The notes under the pieces were generated by a model. It saw nothing but the letters and a program-made list of their open reading frames with translations. It searched no databases and had not been told where the DNA came from. Both the position numbers and the translations under genes were made by a program. DNA of 64,000 nucleotides, taken from Dichetophora obliterata. Lineage: Eukaryota > Arthropoda > Insecta > Diptera > Sciomyzidae. Below are positions 1 through 11,778 of this stretch, piece by piece; within the stretch, counting starts at the first letter, position 1, and each line of letters begins with the position of its first letter. The stretch lies in the NCBI GenBank assembly GCA_963920525.1, contig OY986435.1, positions 225,835,293-225,899,292 on the forward strand, read 5' to 3'.

Positions 1-715
1 CATTGATTTTGGAAAAACTACACTTTTACGCTTAGAGTTAAGATATACCCAAAAAGATTTCGGGTTTGACCTTATATTAGTCTCTATAGAACTCATATAT
101 TTTTTATATAAAAAATTCGATAAAAAATCAAATTCTTTTCTGTGGTCTTTATCTGCTATCTTAAAAATAAAAACTCCTTTTTCGGATTCCCCGGGGAAAA
201 GTATTCAGAATTGAGCTGTATACGTGATTTTCACTCATTACTCTATTGTTTTTTTATCGTTTTTTTAAATTTTATGAAATACATTCTAGTCTAGATTTTT
301 GATGTTCAGATATTACTAAGAATATAATATATTTAAATACATCAAATAAAAGCTTTAAGCTGGAGTTTCTGTAAATGTGTTCAGATAAATTAAATAAATT
401 TATAACGTTATGTAAATATTATGGTTTTATTTATTTTTTTTAAAATATATTAAGAAAAAATTTTTTGGCGGTTTTGGCGGTTTATTTACCGACATATGAC
501 GAGTAGGAGTATCAAAGAACTGGCAGCTCTGAATCAAACCCTTACACACATCAACCGCTTGACCAGCATTGCAAAATATCTAAAAATTTAGATTTTAGTC
601 AATCAAGCCATCAAAGAGTCTGTGTAACGCATAAAAACAAATATTCACAAACACATATACATGATTGATGTCAAATGATTGATTGCGTAAGGTCCGCATT
701 AGATAATTGTGGCCG
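1..715. other. AT-rich intronic sequence, no recognised feature
   Basis: Low-complexity A/T runs with no coding signal on either strand. I specifically looked for a qless C-terminal exon on the minus strand and saw none. Confidence 0.5.
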
Positions 716-736
716 TCACCCTGGGCAAGGCTCATT

Positions 737-902
737 TATCAGGTTGTGGCACTTGAAAGCGAGCTCGGTCGAACTGTCAGAATGGATGAAAGTAAGTCAA
801 GAAAAATTGTCAAAATGAATGCGTAGAACAAAGAAAAGCACAGGTGACAGTTTAAGCAAAGGCGGAATAGAGCAAATTTCTCTCAAGTGCCACAACCTTA
901 GA
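737..902. mobile_element. MITE A copy 1 (TIR AGGTTGTGGCACTTGA)
   Basis: About 165-bp non-coding element bounded by AGGTTGTGGCACTTGA at the left and its near-perfect complement TCAAGTGCCACAACCT at the right. Subterminal GGTCGAACTGTCAG is also mirrored, so most of the element is a long imperfect palindrome. Same family and orientation as the copy at 1353-1509. Left flank CCCTGGGCAAGGCTCATTTA is also shared with that copy. Confidence 0.8.
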
Positions 903-914
903 ACTGAACCTTTA

Positions 915-1330
915 TGGTCCAGTTAGCCTCGCATGGCACAGCAGCGCATGCAACGCAGATAAGCAGCTAGCACACAGCTAAATAAATGGTGATTATGCAA
1001 AGCATAGTCACATGGTCAAAATAAAACAATAAAAAAGAAGAATACAACGATTTTATTTTAATAAATTAACCGCACTTGATCAAACAATTTTACAACTTCA
1101 CATCTGTTTTACCAAAACGTCAAATGCATAGAAGAATACACAGATATTAAAATGAAATAGATCTTCCATGTTTATCTATGTAGTCAGAGATGCATTTCTG
1201 TTTTTATCTGAGCATTGCCATGCGTTGCCATGTTGTGCATAATCAGATACACACAAATCTTATTAAACAGATTTCGATGTGACGCTTGTTAAGCCATGCA
1301 CTGCTATGCCATGCGAGGCTAACTGGACCA
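915..1330. mobile_element. Harbinger-like MITE with TTA target duplication
   Basis: 416-bp element with inverted termini TGGTCCAGTTAGCCTCGCAT... of more than 30 bp (two mismatches in the first 38). It is flanked on both sides by TTA (912-914 and 1331-1333). A 3-bp TWA duplication is the hallmark of PIF/Harbinger superfamily insertion. No transposase is encoded. The class assignment rests on TSD length only. Confidence 0.75.
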
Positions 1331-1333
1331 TTA

Positions 1334-2336
1334 CCCTGGGCCAAGGCTCATTTATAAGGTTGTGGCACTTGAGAGCGAGCTCGGTCGAACTGTCAGAATG
1401 GTTGAAAAGAAATGAAGAAAATTAATGCTTATAACAAAGAAAAGCACAGTGACAGTTCGAGCAAAGGCGGCAAAAAGAGTGCATTTCTCTCAAGTGCCAC
1501 AACCTTATAAATCAAGAATGATAGAATACAAAGATTGCGCCGAAGACAAGAAAAAGAGTACAACAGAATTGTCGTTCTGCGCATGTACGTCATAATATCA
1601 ATGCTGTTTTGGCGAGCGTTCACTTTGCATACGATTTCTACTCAGAAATGAAAATTACATACATTTTAGTTTGTAGAATTAAAATAAAAGAAGTAAGAAG
1701 AAATTTATTGGCACGAGAAGAAGGTAAATTTATTTAGTACTCCTTTGCAAACATTATTTTTACTATTATTTTATTACAGCCAGTAAGCAGCTTAGTCAAA
1801 AAAAAAATAATCTGAGAAACCAACTTCAGTGAATATTATTTTTCGAGTTGGATTTTATTAAAATGTTTATTATTAGTTTAATTGGTGTAGTTTCAACATT
1901 CCCTGATATTTAATTTCCATAAATTTACCTGTGAAAAGACAAATAGATTATAGTTGTTTAACAATGAAACAAATTTTGTTAAGTTAATATATTTTTGTAT
2001 TTTCGTTTTCGTTTGTGTGCGTTTTCTACAATTTCCGGGTTTAATTTTTGTATTTATTGCAAACTGAAAAATATTTTTTGTTACTGTTACCGCAATTAGC
2101 AGCTGCACACTTAATTTTTTAAATTTCAAGTTAAAAACTTGGAAATATACTTTGATAAATACACAAATAAATAAAAGACAACCGATTGCAATACGTTTCT
2201 CAAAGAAATAAAATATTGTGACGTAGTCAACTGAAGAGCTGGTTGTCAAACTCGATTAGCAGAAGTAAGGGTCCTGCGCAAAGCGCAATCTCTTATTCTA
2301 TCATTCTTGCTTATAAATAAACCTTGCTCTGGGCTC
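1334..2336. mobile_element. TIR element hosting MITE A copy 2
   Basis: Sequence at 1334-1352 plus 1510-1545 (CAAGGCTCATTTATA and then AAGAATGATAGAATA) reappears inverted at 2265-2336. These form the long inverted termini of an element of about 1 kb; the interior (1550-2260) is AT-rich and non-coding. A partial left-end copy also occurs at 716-736. Exact ends are uncertain. Confidence 0.55.
1353..1509. mobile_element. MITE A copy 2, perfect 23-bp TIR
   Basis: Left end 1353-1375 and right end 1487-1509 are perfect inverted complements over 23 bp (TATAAGGTTGTGGCACTTGA core). It is inserted into a repeat whose uninterrupted copy lies inverted at 2265-2336, which shows the empty site and supports a TA or TATA duplication. 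Tc1/mariner-type origin is therefore possible but not proven. Confidence 0.85.
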
Positions 2337-2454
2337 TTAAGAGCTCTTTCGTTTCACACGTATTCTTACATTCTCTCGCTTAGTCGCTATCGAGACAGCA
2401 ACGAGAGTGCTTTTTATGACACTCCACAGCGAGAAATTTTGTGTATGAAAATGG

Positions 2455-3567
2455 CAAGTGAAAAAGCTGTGTTTTTTTCTAATCGAGTTGTAAAAAACGA
2501 CCGCTTATTGTATGAAAAGTCGCATTATACTCGCTTAAGGTACTATTAAAGTGTGTAGCTGTAAAAAAACACCTTTTTTATTAATTTTTTTTATCTAGTA
2601 TTATTAATTTTAATGATTTAATGATTTTTTACATAATGAAGAATTATTCATGAGGAAATAAAACTATTTTTTTTGTCTTTATAGTTGTTGTTTATTTACT
2701 ACAGGGCGTTGAAGTTAGCGTGTTTGAAAAATTGTTGCAATTGGCTTCTCGTCTCCAGCATTTAAAAAGCGTCTGAAAGTAAAAAATCAAAGTGCAATCT
2801 TGAGTTAAGGGCTCTAGTTGAGCATTCAACCTTCGCAAATAAAAAAATATAAAAATAAAAAATGGCATACGTTCAAAAAAAAAAAAATATACAAAAAACA
2901 CCCTTTTCGCTTTTTATAGGTCTAGTGCTTAACAGAGTCTATAAGAATCACAATGAATCAAGATTCATCGAAATCGATAAAGTAAAACTCGAGATATCTT
3001 GCTGATATTCACTCCAGCTGATTCGAAAAACCTTGTTTTGAGAAAAACGCGATTAAAGATTTAAAGGTTCTTGAATATCACGCGACATACGAATATTATA
3101 TATGCTATAACTTTTTTCTATTTGATATTTTTTCTAAAATTTTATATACGTATTCTTAAGATCTTACAGAACCATATTCTAACGAAAAACAAAAATTGAT
3201 TTTTAGTTTTTACACATTGGGTCATGTGAATAAAAAAATCAGCAAATGCTTTTACTGAATTTTTCTAGTAAAAAGTATGGATTTAGTGAATAAAAAAAGC
3301 TATATCTATATAGCTTTTTTTATATCTATATAGCTTTAAGCTTTTTAAGCTATATCTATATAGCTTTTTTTATTCACTAAATCCATACTTTTTACTAGAA
3401 AAATTCAGTAAAAGCATTTGCTGATTTTTTATTCACATGACCCATTGTAATAGTACCTGAAATAAGGGCTTATTGTATAAAAAGTCGGTTTATGCTCGCT
3501 TAAATTAGCGACTTTTCATACAATAAGCAGTCGTTTTTTACAACTCGCTTAGAAAAAAACACAGCCA
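2455..3567. mobile_element. Non-autonomous TIR element, about 1.1 kb
   Basis: The left part (2460-2545) with GTTGTAAAAAACGAC and CTTATTGTATGAAAAGTCGC is mirrored at 3493-3567. The termini are about 75 bp long and imperfect. A short internal copy makes a second hairpin (3466-3527). No ORF resembling a transposase. It encloses the long hairpin at 3218-3444. Confidence 0.65.
3218..3444. repeat. Long near-perfect hairpin, 98-bp arms
   Basis: Arms 3218-3316 and 3347-3444 are identical in inverted orientation except for one A-run length difference; the loop is about 30 bp and made of the arm's own terminal motif (TATATCTATATAGCTTT) repeated. No coding. Confidence 0.9.
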
Positions 3568-5374
3568 ATATATATGAAAAATATTTTATGATTTCAAACG
3601 ATTTTTAAAGAATACAATGCGTTTTATGTTATGTTTCGTTCCAAGCAATGAAAAAAAGTTAGTGCAAAGGCATTATGAATAGTCTCATAAAGATGTTCAG
3701 GGAGTATATGATGTAGAAATGCAAAGACTTAACAAAGAGAACAAGCAATTTCTTTAGCATAAAATAAAAAATTGGATTTCTGATATGGAATATAACTTGG
3801 TTGAAAGGAATGACAAAAATAAACAAAATAAATTGAAAATTACATTACGTTAATTCATAAGTCTGAAATGCATGAATTTGAATGGATTTCTTTGCAGTGT
3901 ACAATTTTATCTGCTCACCAACACACGTTCATTTTTATTTTTGACAAGCACTGAATTAGAATGATTGAAATCATGTGATTTTTAAAAAATCAACTGATTT
4001 AAATCATTACAACCCTGACTGAATTTCAGCAAAAAATTGAAATAACGACAAAATTTATCATTTGAAGCGTTCTCGCGAATAACGTTGTAAACGACAAAAT
4101 TGTAATTGTTCCCTTTTATTCATTTTACAGGCACTTTTATTAATTTTTATTAATTTTTTTTGGTATGCGATAAAAATACCCCAAACTCCTCCACTGCTTA
4201 CTCAGTTTTGTTTGTATATAATATAAGAGAGTGATTCTAACAGGTATTCGCAAGAAAAAACACTAAAAAAAAATGTCTAATTTTTCTTCTAATTAGATTT
4301 TGGTAATCTTGCTCAATATCAATATAAAAAACATTGGTTGAAATAGTGGAAAAGTCTAACATAAAATATCCAAAAATATTACACTTTCTCCAAAGTTAAT
4401 TGTTTGCAATACCTAGCGAACAATACCTCGTTTGTTAAAATTCGGTTAATAGCTGGCGAAGATACGACTTTAATTTTTAGTATAAATTGGTATTTCCATA
4501 ACTCTGCTACAAAAAGCGATAAAAAAATTAAAGAATTTATATTAATTAAATTTGAATATGAATTTATAGCCAAGATTACAAGTAAATCAAAGGATATAAT
4601 GTCAGTTTTTGGAATAAAAAAGACTGAGAAAAGACATTTACTGGATGTATATTACAATTCAACACTGGCAAATGCACACACAAAAATCCAATTTTTCAAG
4701 GTCAATGGGTAAATGTGATAATCTATCCGTATTTTCTTTGATATAGGTTTTATTATTGGCACTATCGCCAGCTGGAACATGTCCAAATATAAAATTTATA
4801 AGTTGAAAAACTTATAAGATTTAAAGAAATTCATTGTATCAGTTTGAAGCAATGCGGTGCCTCCCCTTTTTTCATATGTGATTCCTCGCATTATGTAAAG
4901 AACAAAATCTGCCAGTTGCCTACCAAATCAAGTCAATAAGGAAGTAATTCAGGGAGCACAATCATCAACGACATCATTATCATCATTATAATTGAGTGTA
5001 ATGCAAATTTGCATTTTGAAGCATGTCAATTCAAATAAGCCAACAACAAATACTCATAAGCAAAAAATTGATTTAATAAAACATTACACAGGCCTACAAA
5101 TTTGAATTTATTTTTTCCTTTTTTGTTTTTAGTGCTGGTTTTTTATGCTTTGAGACTATCTTATCTTATGACGAACCTGAAGTCAGTTTGTTTCTATCAC
5201 ATCAGAATTAGTCAAAATACACATTAGTCCAAAAAATTTAAAAATTGGGGTGTTCAAGAAAAAAATAATCGAATCTTTATCTTTACGATTAACATTTTAA
5301 AACACTACAAGGGCTTGTGGAAATATTTTTTGTTTTTTCTGTAAAGCTTCTGTTGAGCAATTTTCTCTTGTGAG
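3568..5374. other. AT-rich intron, no supported gene
   Basis: Contains a 102-codon open frame (4404-4712, +) whose product I do not recognise and whose composition matches the surrounding AT-rich DNA. No splice-supported exon or TIR was seen. Confidence 0.4.
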
Positions 5375-5890
5375 CCCAGTTTGGACCGTTACGCTTTATC
5401 ATCCAGCAGTAATCGCTATTATTTCACTTTCCTTGGTACCTTCGCTTCTTTTTTTTTTATATCTTGCTGAAGTCTTTCGGCTTGTTATTCGCTAACTACT
5501 TAGTCTGAAGGAAAGTAATACAAATGCGATTGAAGAAAATGGACTTGAATATTCATGAGGCGACCTAGTTTTTGTTAATTTGGGAGCATGTTGTTTATAA
5601 TATTTTCATAATAGGGACTTTTATGATTTCTAATCAAATCTTTTAACGATATCCATTCTTTTAATTCTATGGGTGTCAGTTTTCCAGCGCAGTTTTCATC
5701 TTTCATTAGTTTTCGTATACCGGGTGCAACAAAATTGCCTTCCTTCCTTCACTTTAGCTTCAGACAGAAATGGGAATACTTTTTGTAAATTCTCGAATAT
5801 ATCGCCTTGTTACTCTAAAGCCTTTAAAAATTGCTTCATCAGACCAAGCTTTATGAGCACAGATGGTAGTACGATTTATTTCAGGTGGGA
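5375..5890 (-). pseudogene. Fossil of an unnamed insect repeat-associated gene family
   Basis: The minus strand, read across several frames, gives ordered blocks IKLGLMKQFLKAL, FPFLSEAKVKEG, LKEWISLKDLI, VHFLQSHLYYFP, RLQQDI, YQGK and DYCWMIKR. I recognise this block order (KLGLMKxFVKAL ... FPxLSEAKxKEG ... VHFLxSHLxFFP ... ERxHQDI ... YQGxW ... DYCWxxKR) from multicopy, uncharacterised insect proteins; I cannot name the element. At least three frameshifts and several stops make it dead. In-frame UGA replaces the expected Trp after YQGK. Confidence 0.6.
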
Positions 5891-6299
5891 CTAAATTCTG
5901 TTGAACTATATTTTTACTCAAATATAGGATCTTTCTTGCAAAGGCTCCTTTAATCTTTTCATCTGTAGTGCTCAGCGTTCAGGTTTGTGATGAATTAATT
6001 AAGACGGACATTATGAGTGATTTATTGAGTGCGATTTTCGTTCGTCGAGAGAGGGTTCTGCTTCTCAATTGCCTAATGAGCCAAAAGTAACAAGTAACAC
6101 CTGTTGTAATAAAAAATACAGAAATAAAATAAATTAACTTTTTATAAGAAATTTAAGTAAACTATTTTTTTTAAATTCCTTTGGACAATTTTTTATTAAA
6201 AAAATACGATTTCTTTTTTTGTTAAATAAATTACTTTTTATCTGTTTTTCAAATCCCGGTACTAATTCCGGGATCCCCGGTTTCTTAATTACTAATTTT

Positions 6300-7470
6300 G
6301 AAATTGCTTTTGAGTACCGAAATTGGAAGCCATAGACACTACATAATTTATATTATATTACTAGCTGAAACCCGGCGCGTTGCTGCCACTCTCCCTTGTG
6401 AAACGCCCATAAAATGTTATCAGTTAAACAGCATGTCTAAATTGAGGTCGAATACTGAATTCCGAGACTGTGTGACCTATATCCACAAAGCTTTTCGATA
6501 TGACAAATTTAGGCTGTATAGGAAGTGCCACGACCTCTTGATCACCGCTCATAGAATATAATCAATAAAACCGCATGTGTACATGGAGGTCGAATACCGA
6601 ATTCCAAAACTGTGCGACATATAACTCCAAAACTATTCGATAGCACAAATTAAGGTTGTATGGGAGGTGCCACTCCCCTTTTCCCTAGGCCCATAAAATT
6701 TTACCAATGAAACTGCTTGTGTAAATTGAGGTCGAAAACTGAATTCCGAGGCTAAGTTACCTATAACTCCAAAGCTATTCGATATCGCAAATTTGGGTTC
6801 AGTTGGAGGTGTAACGCCCCCCTCCCCCTACAAACTCTAAAAAATTTTAATCAGTAAATCTGCATGCGTAAATTTTGGTCGAATACTGAATTCCGACGCT
6901 GTGCGACCTTGAACTTCAAAGCTATTCGATATCACAAATTTTCGCTGTATGGGAGGTGCCACTCCCCCTTGATCAACGCTCATAAAATGTAATCAATGAA
7001 ACTGCATGTGTACATTGAAGTCCAATACTGAATTCAAAAACTGTGCGACCTATAACCCCAAAGCTATTTGATATCTCTAATTTGGGTTAAATAGGAGGTT
7101 TCACGCCCCCTTTTCGTAAACCCATAAAATGTAATTAATGAAACTGCATGTATAAATTGAGGTCGAATACTGAATTCTGACGCTGTGCGACCTATAACTT
7201 CAATCATATTCGATATCGCAAATTCGGGTTGTGAAAGAAATGTCACGCTTCCCTGTCCAACGCCCCTGTAAATTGAAGTAAAAAACTGAACTCCAAAGCT
7301 GTGCGGCTTATAACTTCAAAGCTATTCGATATCGCGAATTTGGGTTGTATGGGAGGTGGCCCTCCTCCTTGTCCAACTCGGTACGTCTAAATTGTGGTCG
7401 AATACCGAATTTCTAAGCTGGGCGACCCATAACTCTAAAGCTATTCGATAACAACAATTTTGTATATATT
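6300..7470. repeat. Degenerate tandem array, about 140-bp unit
   Basis: Seven to eight diverged units carry the blocks GTCGAATACTGAATTCCGA, CTGTGCGACCTATAACT, CAAAGCTATTCGATATCGCA and TATGGGAGGTGCCACTCCCC, spaced about 140-145 bp. Short open frames here are artefacts of the repeat. Confidence 0.85.
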
Positions 7471-9610
7471 TGTGGGAGGTAAAAGGGGGTGTGGCATTTC
7501 TTCTTAAACCATCTCGTACTTAAAGCAAAGCCACTTACAAAATTTGAGCTCAATTGGACCAATAGTTTCGAAGTATTTTGATATTTTCATAAAAGTAGGC
7601 GTAAATGAAAAACCCCGCCCGTTTTTATTAAAGTTAATGACAGTTATCATACGAACTTATTTACCAAATTTTAATTTAATACGACCTAAACCGTCTTAAA
7701 TATAGCATTTTTTTCATTTGTGGGCGATAAAAGGGTGTGTGGCATTATTTTTTCCTAAACCTTTGCTTAGCAGTTACAAACAAACCCGTAGAAGGAAGTA
7801 TCCAATTTGGTAAAGTCGTTTTCAAGTTTTAAGCATCTGAACAAATCACGATTCATTTTAATATATACAGATATTGATTTGTGGGCGGTGCAAGTGGGCG
7901 TAAAACATTTATGTATCGTGACTGCCTCTTGGAGCACCTACACAGCAAGTTTCACTATAAAAATGTGTAGAACTCCGGAATTGCTATGATTTCGAAAAAG
8001 TGGGCGTATACATATTGCGACCACGCCCATTTTTGTACAGTTACTGATAGTAACCATCTGAACAAAATTACTAAATCTTAGTTTTTTACGATTGAAACCG
8101 TTTGATATATATCCTTTATTTGGTTTTTGGTTACCAAACGTTACCAAACCTCACAGGAACACTCTCTCTCCTCGGCAGACGTTGTTCTGCCACAGACCGC
8201 CTTACTGCCATATACGAAAATGTCAAGAAATGCCAAATATATTCACCATTTTCAGTATAGCTGCCGAAAGTAGCCATATGCACTAAATAACCAAATTTTA
8301 GTCTAATACGATCAAAACCGTGCGAAATATAGCATTTTTGTTGTTTTGCAAGCGGTAAAAAGGGGTGCGGTAAAATATTTCCCTTGAGCCATCTCGTAAT
8401 CGAAACAAATCGACTGCCCAAATTTCAGCTCAATTTAGGTTAAGCCTGGCGCACTTTACTTCACTCGACGCTAACTCCCCGAAAAGTGAGTTTAACTAAA
8501 GTAGGACAGGCCTATTTTTAGTGCACTTGCCGAGAGTAACCATATGAACTGAATTACAAAATGTTTGTCTAATGGGACCCAACCCGTTGAAATAAAAAGT
8601 TTTCTTTGGTTTGTGGGCAGTAAAAAGGGGGCGTGGAAACCAATTTTTGGCACAGTTGCTGACAGTTACCGTACAAACTAAGCCAACATTTTAGCTCAAT
8701 CGACCCAGTAGTCAATTTTAATGATTTCACAAAAAGTGGGTGTGGCTATATAGCGATGACGCCCTTTTTTAGTACAGTTGCCGAAAGTAAACAAACAAAC
8801 TACAGTATCACATGTAAGCTTCATACGGCCAAAACTGCTTGAAATATAGCATTTTCACTGATTCGTGAGCGCAAAAAGGGGGCGTGGAAACCAATTTTTC
8901 GTACAGTTACTGTCAGTAACTAAACAAACCAAATTATTAAATTTAAGTCTTATACTTCCAAAACCGTATGTAATAAAGCATTTTTATTGATTTGGGGGCG
9001 GTAAAAGGGGGGTGTGGCAATTTTTTTCCTCAACCATTTCGTACCTAAAACAAATCGACTGCTAAAATTTCAGATCAATCGGTCCAGTAGTTTTGGAGTC
9101 TATAGACATCACACAGCCAGACACACATCTTTTTGCTTTTTATATTTAAAGATATTGATTTGTGGGCGGTAAAAGTGGGCGTGAAAACATTTTTGTATAG
9201 TGTTCGCCTCTTAGAGCACCTAAACAGCAACTTTTACAGTAAAAATGTGTATAACTCCGGAATCGCCATGATTTCGAAAAAGTGGGCGTATTTATATTAC
9301 GACCACGCCCATTACAGCTACCTACAGTAACCATCTGAACAAAATTACCAAATCTTAGTTTTTTACGATTGAAACCGTCTGATATATATCCCTTTTTTGG
9401 TTTGTGATCGATAGCGCAAATTTGGCTTGTATGGGAGGTATCACGCCCCTCGTCCAATCGTTACCAAACCTTACAGGAACACTCTCAAGATGTGGCTTCA
9501 GTTTCCCTGAAAATTTCATAAAGATCGGTTCAGCGGTTTTGGAGTCTATACGTGATATAGCCACATACCCACATACATACATCCATTTTTATATATATAG
9601 ATAGATAATA
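7471..9610. repeat. Interspersed repeat cluster related to the 140-bp array
   Basis: Blocks such as GTGGGCGGTAAAAGTGGGCGT, ACAGTTGCCGAAAGTAACC and CAAACCGTTTGAAATATAGC recur at irregular spacing. Segments 7850-8100 and 9150-9400 are near-duplicates of each other. Two copies end with the same motif, a TTTTGGAGTCTATA block followed by CACATAC/CACACAG and a TATATA tail (about 9100-9145 and 9535-9605), typical of a transposon terminus. No coding capacity. Confidence 0.7.
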
Positions 9611-10623
9611 CAGACAACAATGATATGAGGCGAGAATATGAGGTGTACTTTGCAACTGGCGCGCCGACGCCAGGTACTGCGCGAGTTTATTTAATTTTTT
9701 TGCAATAGTAATAATCATTTCTCCATCGATAAAAAAATTTTTATGTAAAATTTGACATAGAATACGATGGTTATGTTTAAAACACGCTAAGTGGTGGATA
9801 AGATTGGTCAAAATTTATTTAAAAATTTAAATTGCGTATAACAATATGAAATTTTTCATAAATTTTTTTTGAAACTAATTTAACTTTAACTAAATTTTAA
9901 CTTCAAAATGAAATAAAAAAGTTGTCTCTAGCTTAAACAGAACCGCAGTTATGAATTTTTGAAAATTAGTCTCCAAGGCAAAAATCATGAAAATCTCAAA
10001 CTTTAAACGCCCTCTATTTTCAAAAAAAAAAAAATAAATAAAATCCTCGAACACGTGTCTCTTTTTTTCGATATAGAACCCGTAAAAAAATTTCATGCAA
10101 ATCAAAAATGGGTCGGTCATTTTTCGTTCAAATCTGCACGGTTTGCAAAAGAATGACCCATATATATCTGTTTATATATAATAAAAAGCAACGAGGGTTA
10201 AACATTTTTATTAACATTTAAAAAAAAAGGAAATTCACTTCAAGTAACTTGTCATTTTTTTAATGTTTTCAAACTTTGCGTAATTATCAGTCGAGCAGGA
10301 GTTAATTAATTAACTTAATATTTTAAGTTAGAAAAGATTAAAATGAAATAATTCGAATGGAAAATTTTTTGTTTCGACTTATGGCCACTGGACAGGGAGA
10401 TAGATAGCTGGATCACAATGCACCGGCAATGAAAGGAGCTTCGTTTCAAAAAATATTTTTAATTTTTAACATAATTAGCGCTCAAAAATCTAGGAAAAAT
10501 TCTACTTGAACTTTTAAACGTTAATTCATTGTAGGCTGTGTTTTTGGTGCACTCAATTATTTTCAAATCGCAAACATATGCAATACATACATTAATTACA
10601 TTCGTTCAAGATCAAAAACTTAC
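9611..10623. other. AT-rich intron next to qless exon f
   Basis: No repeat boundary or coding block recognised. Searched on the minus strand for the terminal qless exon; not found. Confidence 0.5.
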
Positions 10624-10818
10624 CTTCTCGCATGCAAACAACACTGGCGCCGTTGCAAGTCCTAGCTTTAGGTCGGCGGCTGTGGGCTTGCCCATAGTTT
10701 CAGTGGATGATACAAAGTCCAGCATATCGTCGACTAATTGAAATGCCAGACCAATGTTTCTGCCGTATTGAAACGCCAGCTCAGTTACGTTCTCATCAGC
10801 ATCCGCAATGACAGCTGT
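10624..10818 (-). CDS. qless: qless exon f: second aspartate-rich motif
   Basis: 195 bp, 65 codons, phase 0 both ends, acceptor TCTCAACAG and donor GTAAGT. It encodes GRNIGLAFQLVDDMLDFVSS and then GKPTAADLKLGLATAPVLFA. FQLVDDMLD is the second DDxxD motif, and the GKPxxxDLKLGxxTxP tail is the kinked C-terminal lobe signature. After CEK the reading continues into intron; the expected last exon(s) encoding the C-terminal helices were not found in 1-10623 and presumably lie to the left of the window. Confidence 0.96.
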
Positions 10819-11153
10819 CTGTTGAGAAAAAAACCGCAATAATAAGAAATATGACTTAATAAATAGGTGCGTAGTTAATGTACAAATTTAAGGTATACGT
10901 TTTGCAAGCATAACTATGTATTTGAATTAGCTAATCTGTGCAAAATGCAACGCATCGCTGCATGCGACGCATTTGTGGTCGGGGGACCTTGTGACATTGT
11001 TGCACTCTACCATGCTACAGCGCCTAGGGTAGGGCAAAGCCAGGTATGGCCTAATAGTATTTTAAGTAAGTTAAGGTAATTCACTTTAAATGTTGTAATA
11101 ATTTTATTAAATATTATGAGTATATGAGTTTAACTTGTAATTTGCTCGCTTAC

Positions 11154-11285
11154 CGCCTTCAATGTATTCGCAATCAATGAGGCCGTCTTCCGGTACGTCT
11201 TTGTCAGGTAGTGTGCGAAACGCTCATTTTCGGTTTCCTTTGAGCCCAGCTGCATGAATTCACCTTGCACCAAATCGGTTAAAAT
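11154..11285 (-). CDS. qless: qless exon e: LVQGEFMQL segment
   Basis: 132 bp, 44 codons, phase 0 both ends, acceptor TTTCTAG and donor GTAAGC. It encodes ILTDLVQGEFMQLG ... ENERFAHYLTKTYRKTASL. The (V/I)xGExxQL and YxxKTxxL motifs bracket the catalytic pocket in this family; the Lys-Thr pair is conserved for diphosphate contact. Joins exon d cleanly (ILSQ|ILTDL) and exon f (TLKA|TAVIA). Confidence 0.96.
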
Positions 11286-11778
11286 CTAGAAAGAAACAAA
11301 AAAAAAAAGAACTTAATTCAATATGTTACAGTTCAATTTATAAAGTTTTGTCTTGCAACTTTGCAGATTTACAATCACAGTTGTAGTTAAAACTTTAGAA
11401 TGCAAAGTTCAGGACATACGTTATTATTATCGCCAACATTACTTATATCCCTTGATTTGCTAATTAACAAGTTAAAGCAGTTAAGTGCAAAATTATTGCC
11501 ATTACGTATGCGAAGAATACAATAACATGACCTTGCAGTAAAGTTTTACAAGTTGATTTCTTAATCAGTTGGATGCATCGAAAAATAAACGCTAAGCATT
11601 GCCTTGTTAAAGTTTTAATTTTCTACGCGTAAGATTTTAAATTTTGTACTGCATCAACTTTATATTGAATTTCATGAAAAATTAGTGCCATAAAAAAGAT
11701 TAGTAGCTGAACGATGCATACTTTAAAAATATTTTGATGTAATAAATATTTTCAAAATTCTGTTGCGAGCAAATGCAT

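Noticed and set aside
1429..1623. 64-codon minus frame across MITE A
   Set aside because: It crosses the MITE border and has no recognisable product.
1..10600. C-terminal qless exon in the left part of the window
   Set aside because: No stretch in minus frames gave the expected MRRF...VHxSxGLxQTRxLA-type C-terminal sequence; presumed outside.
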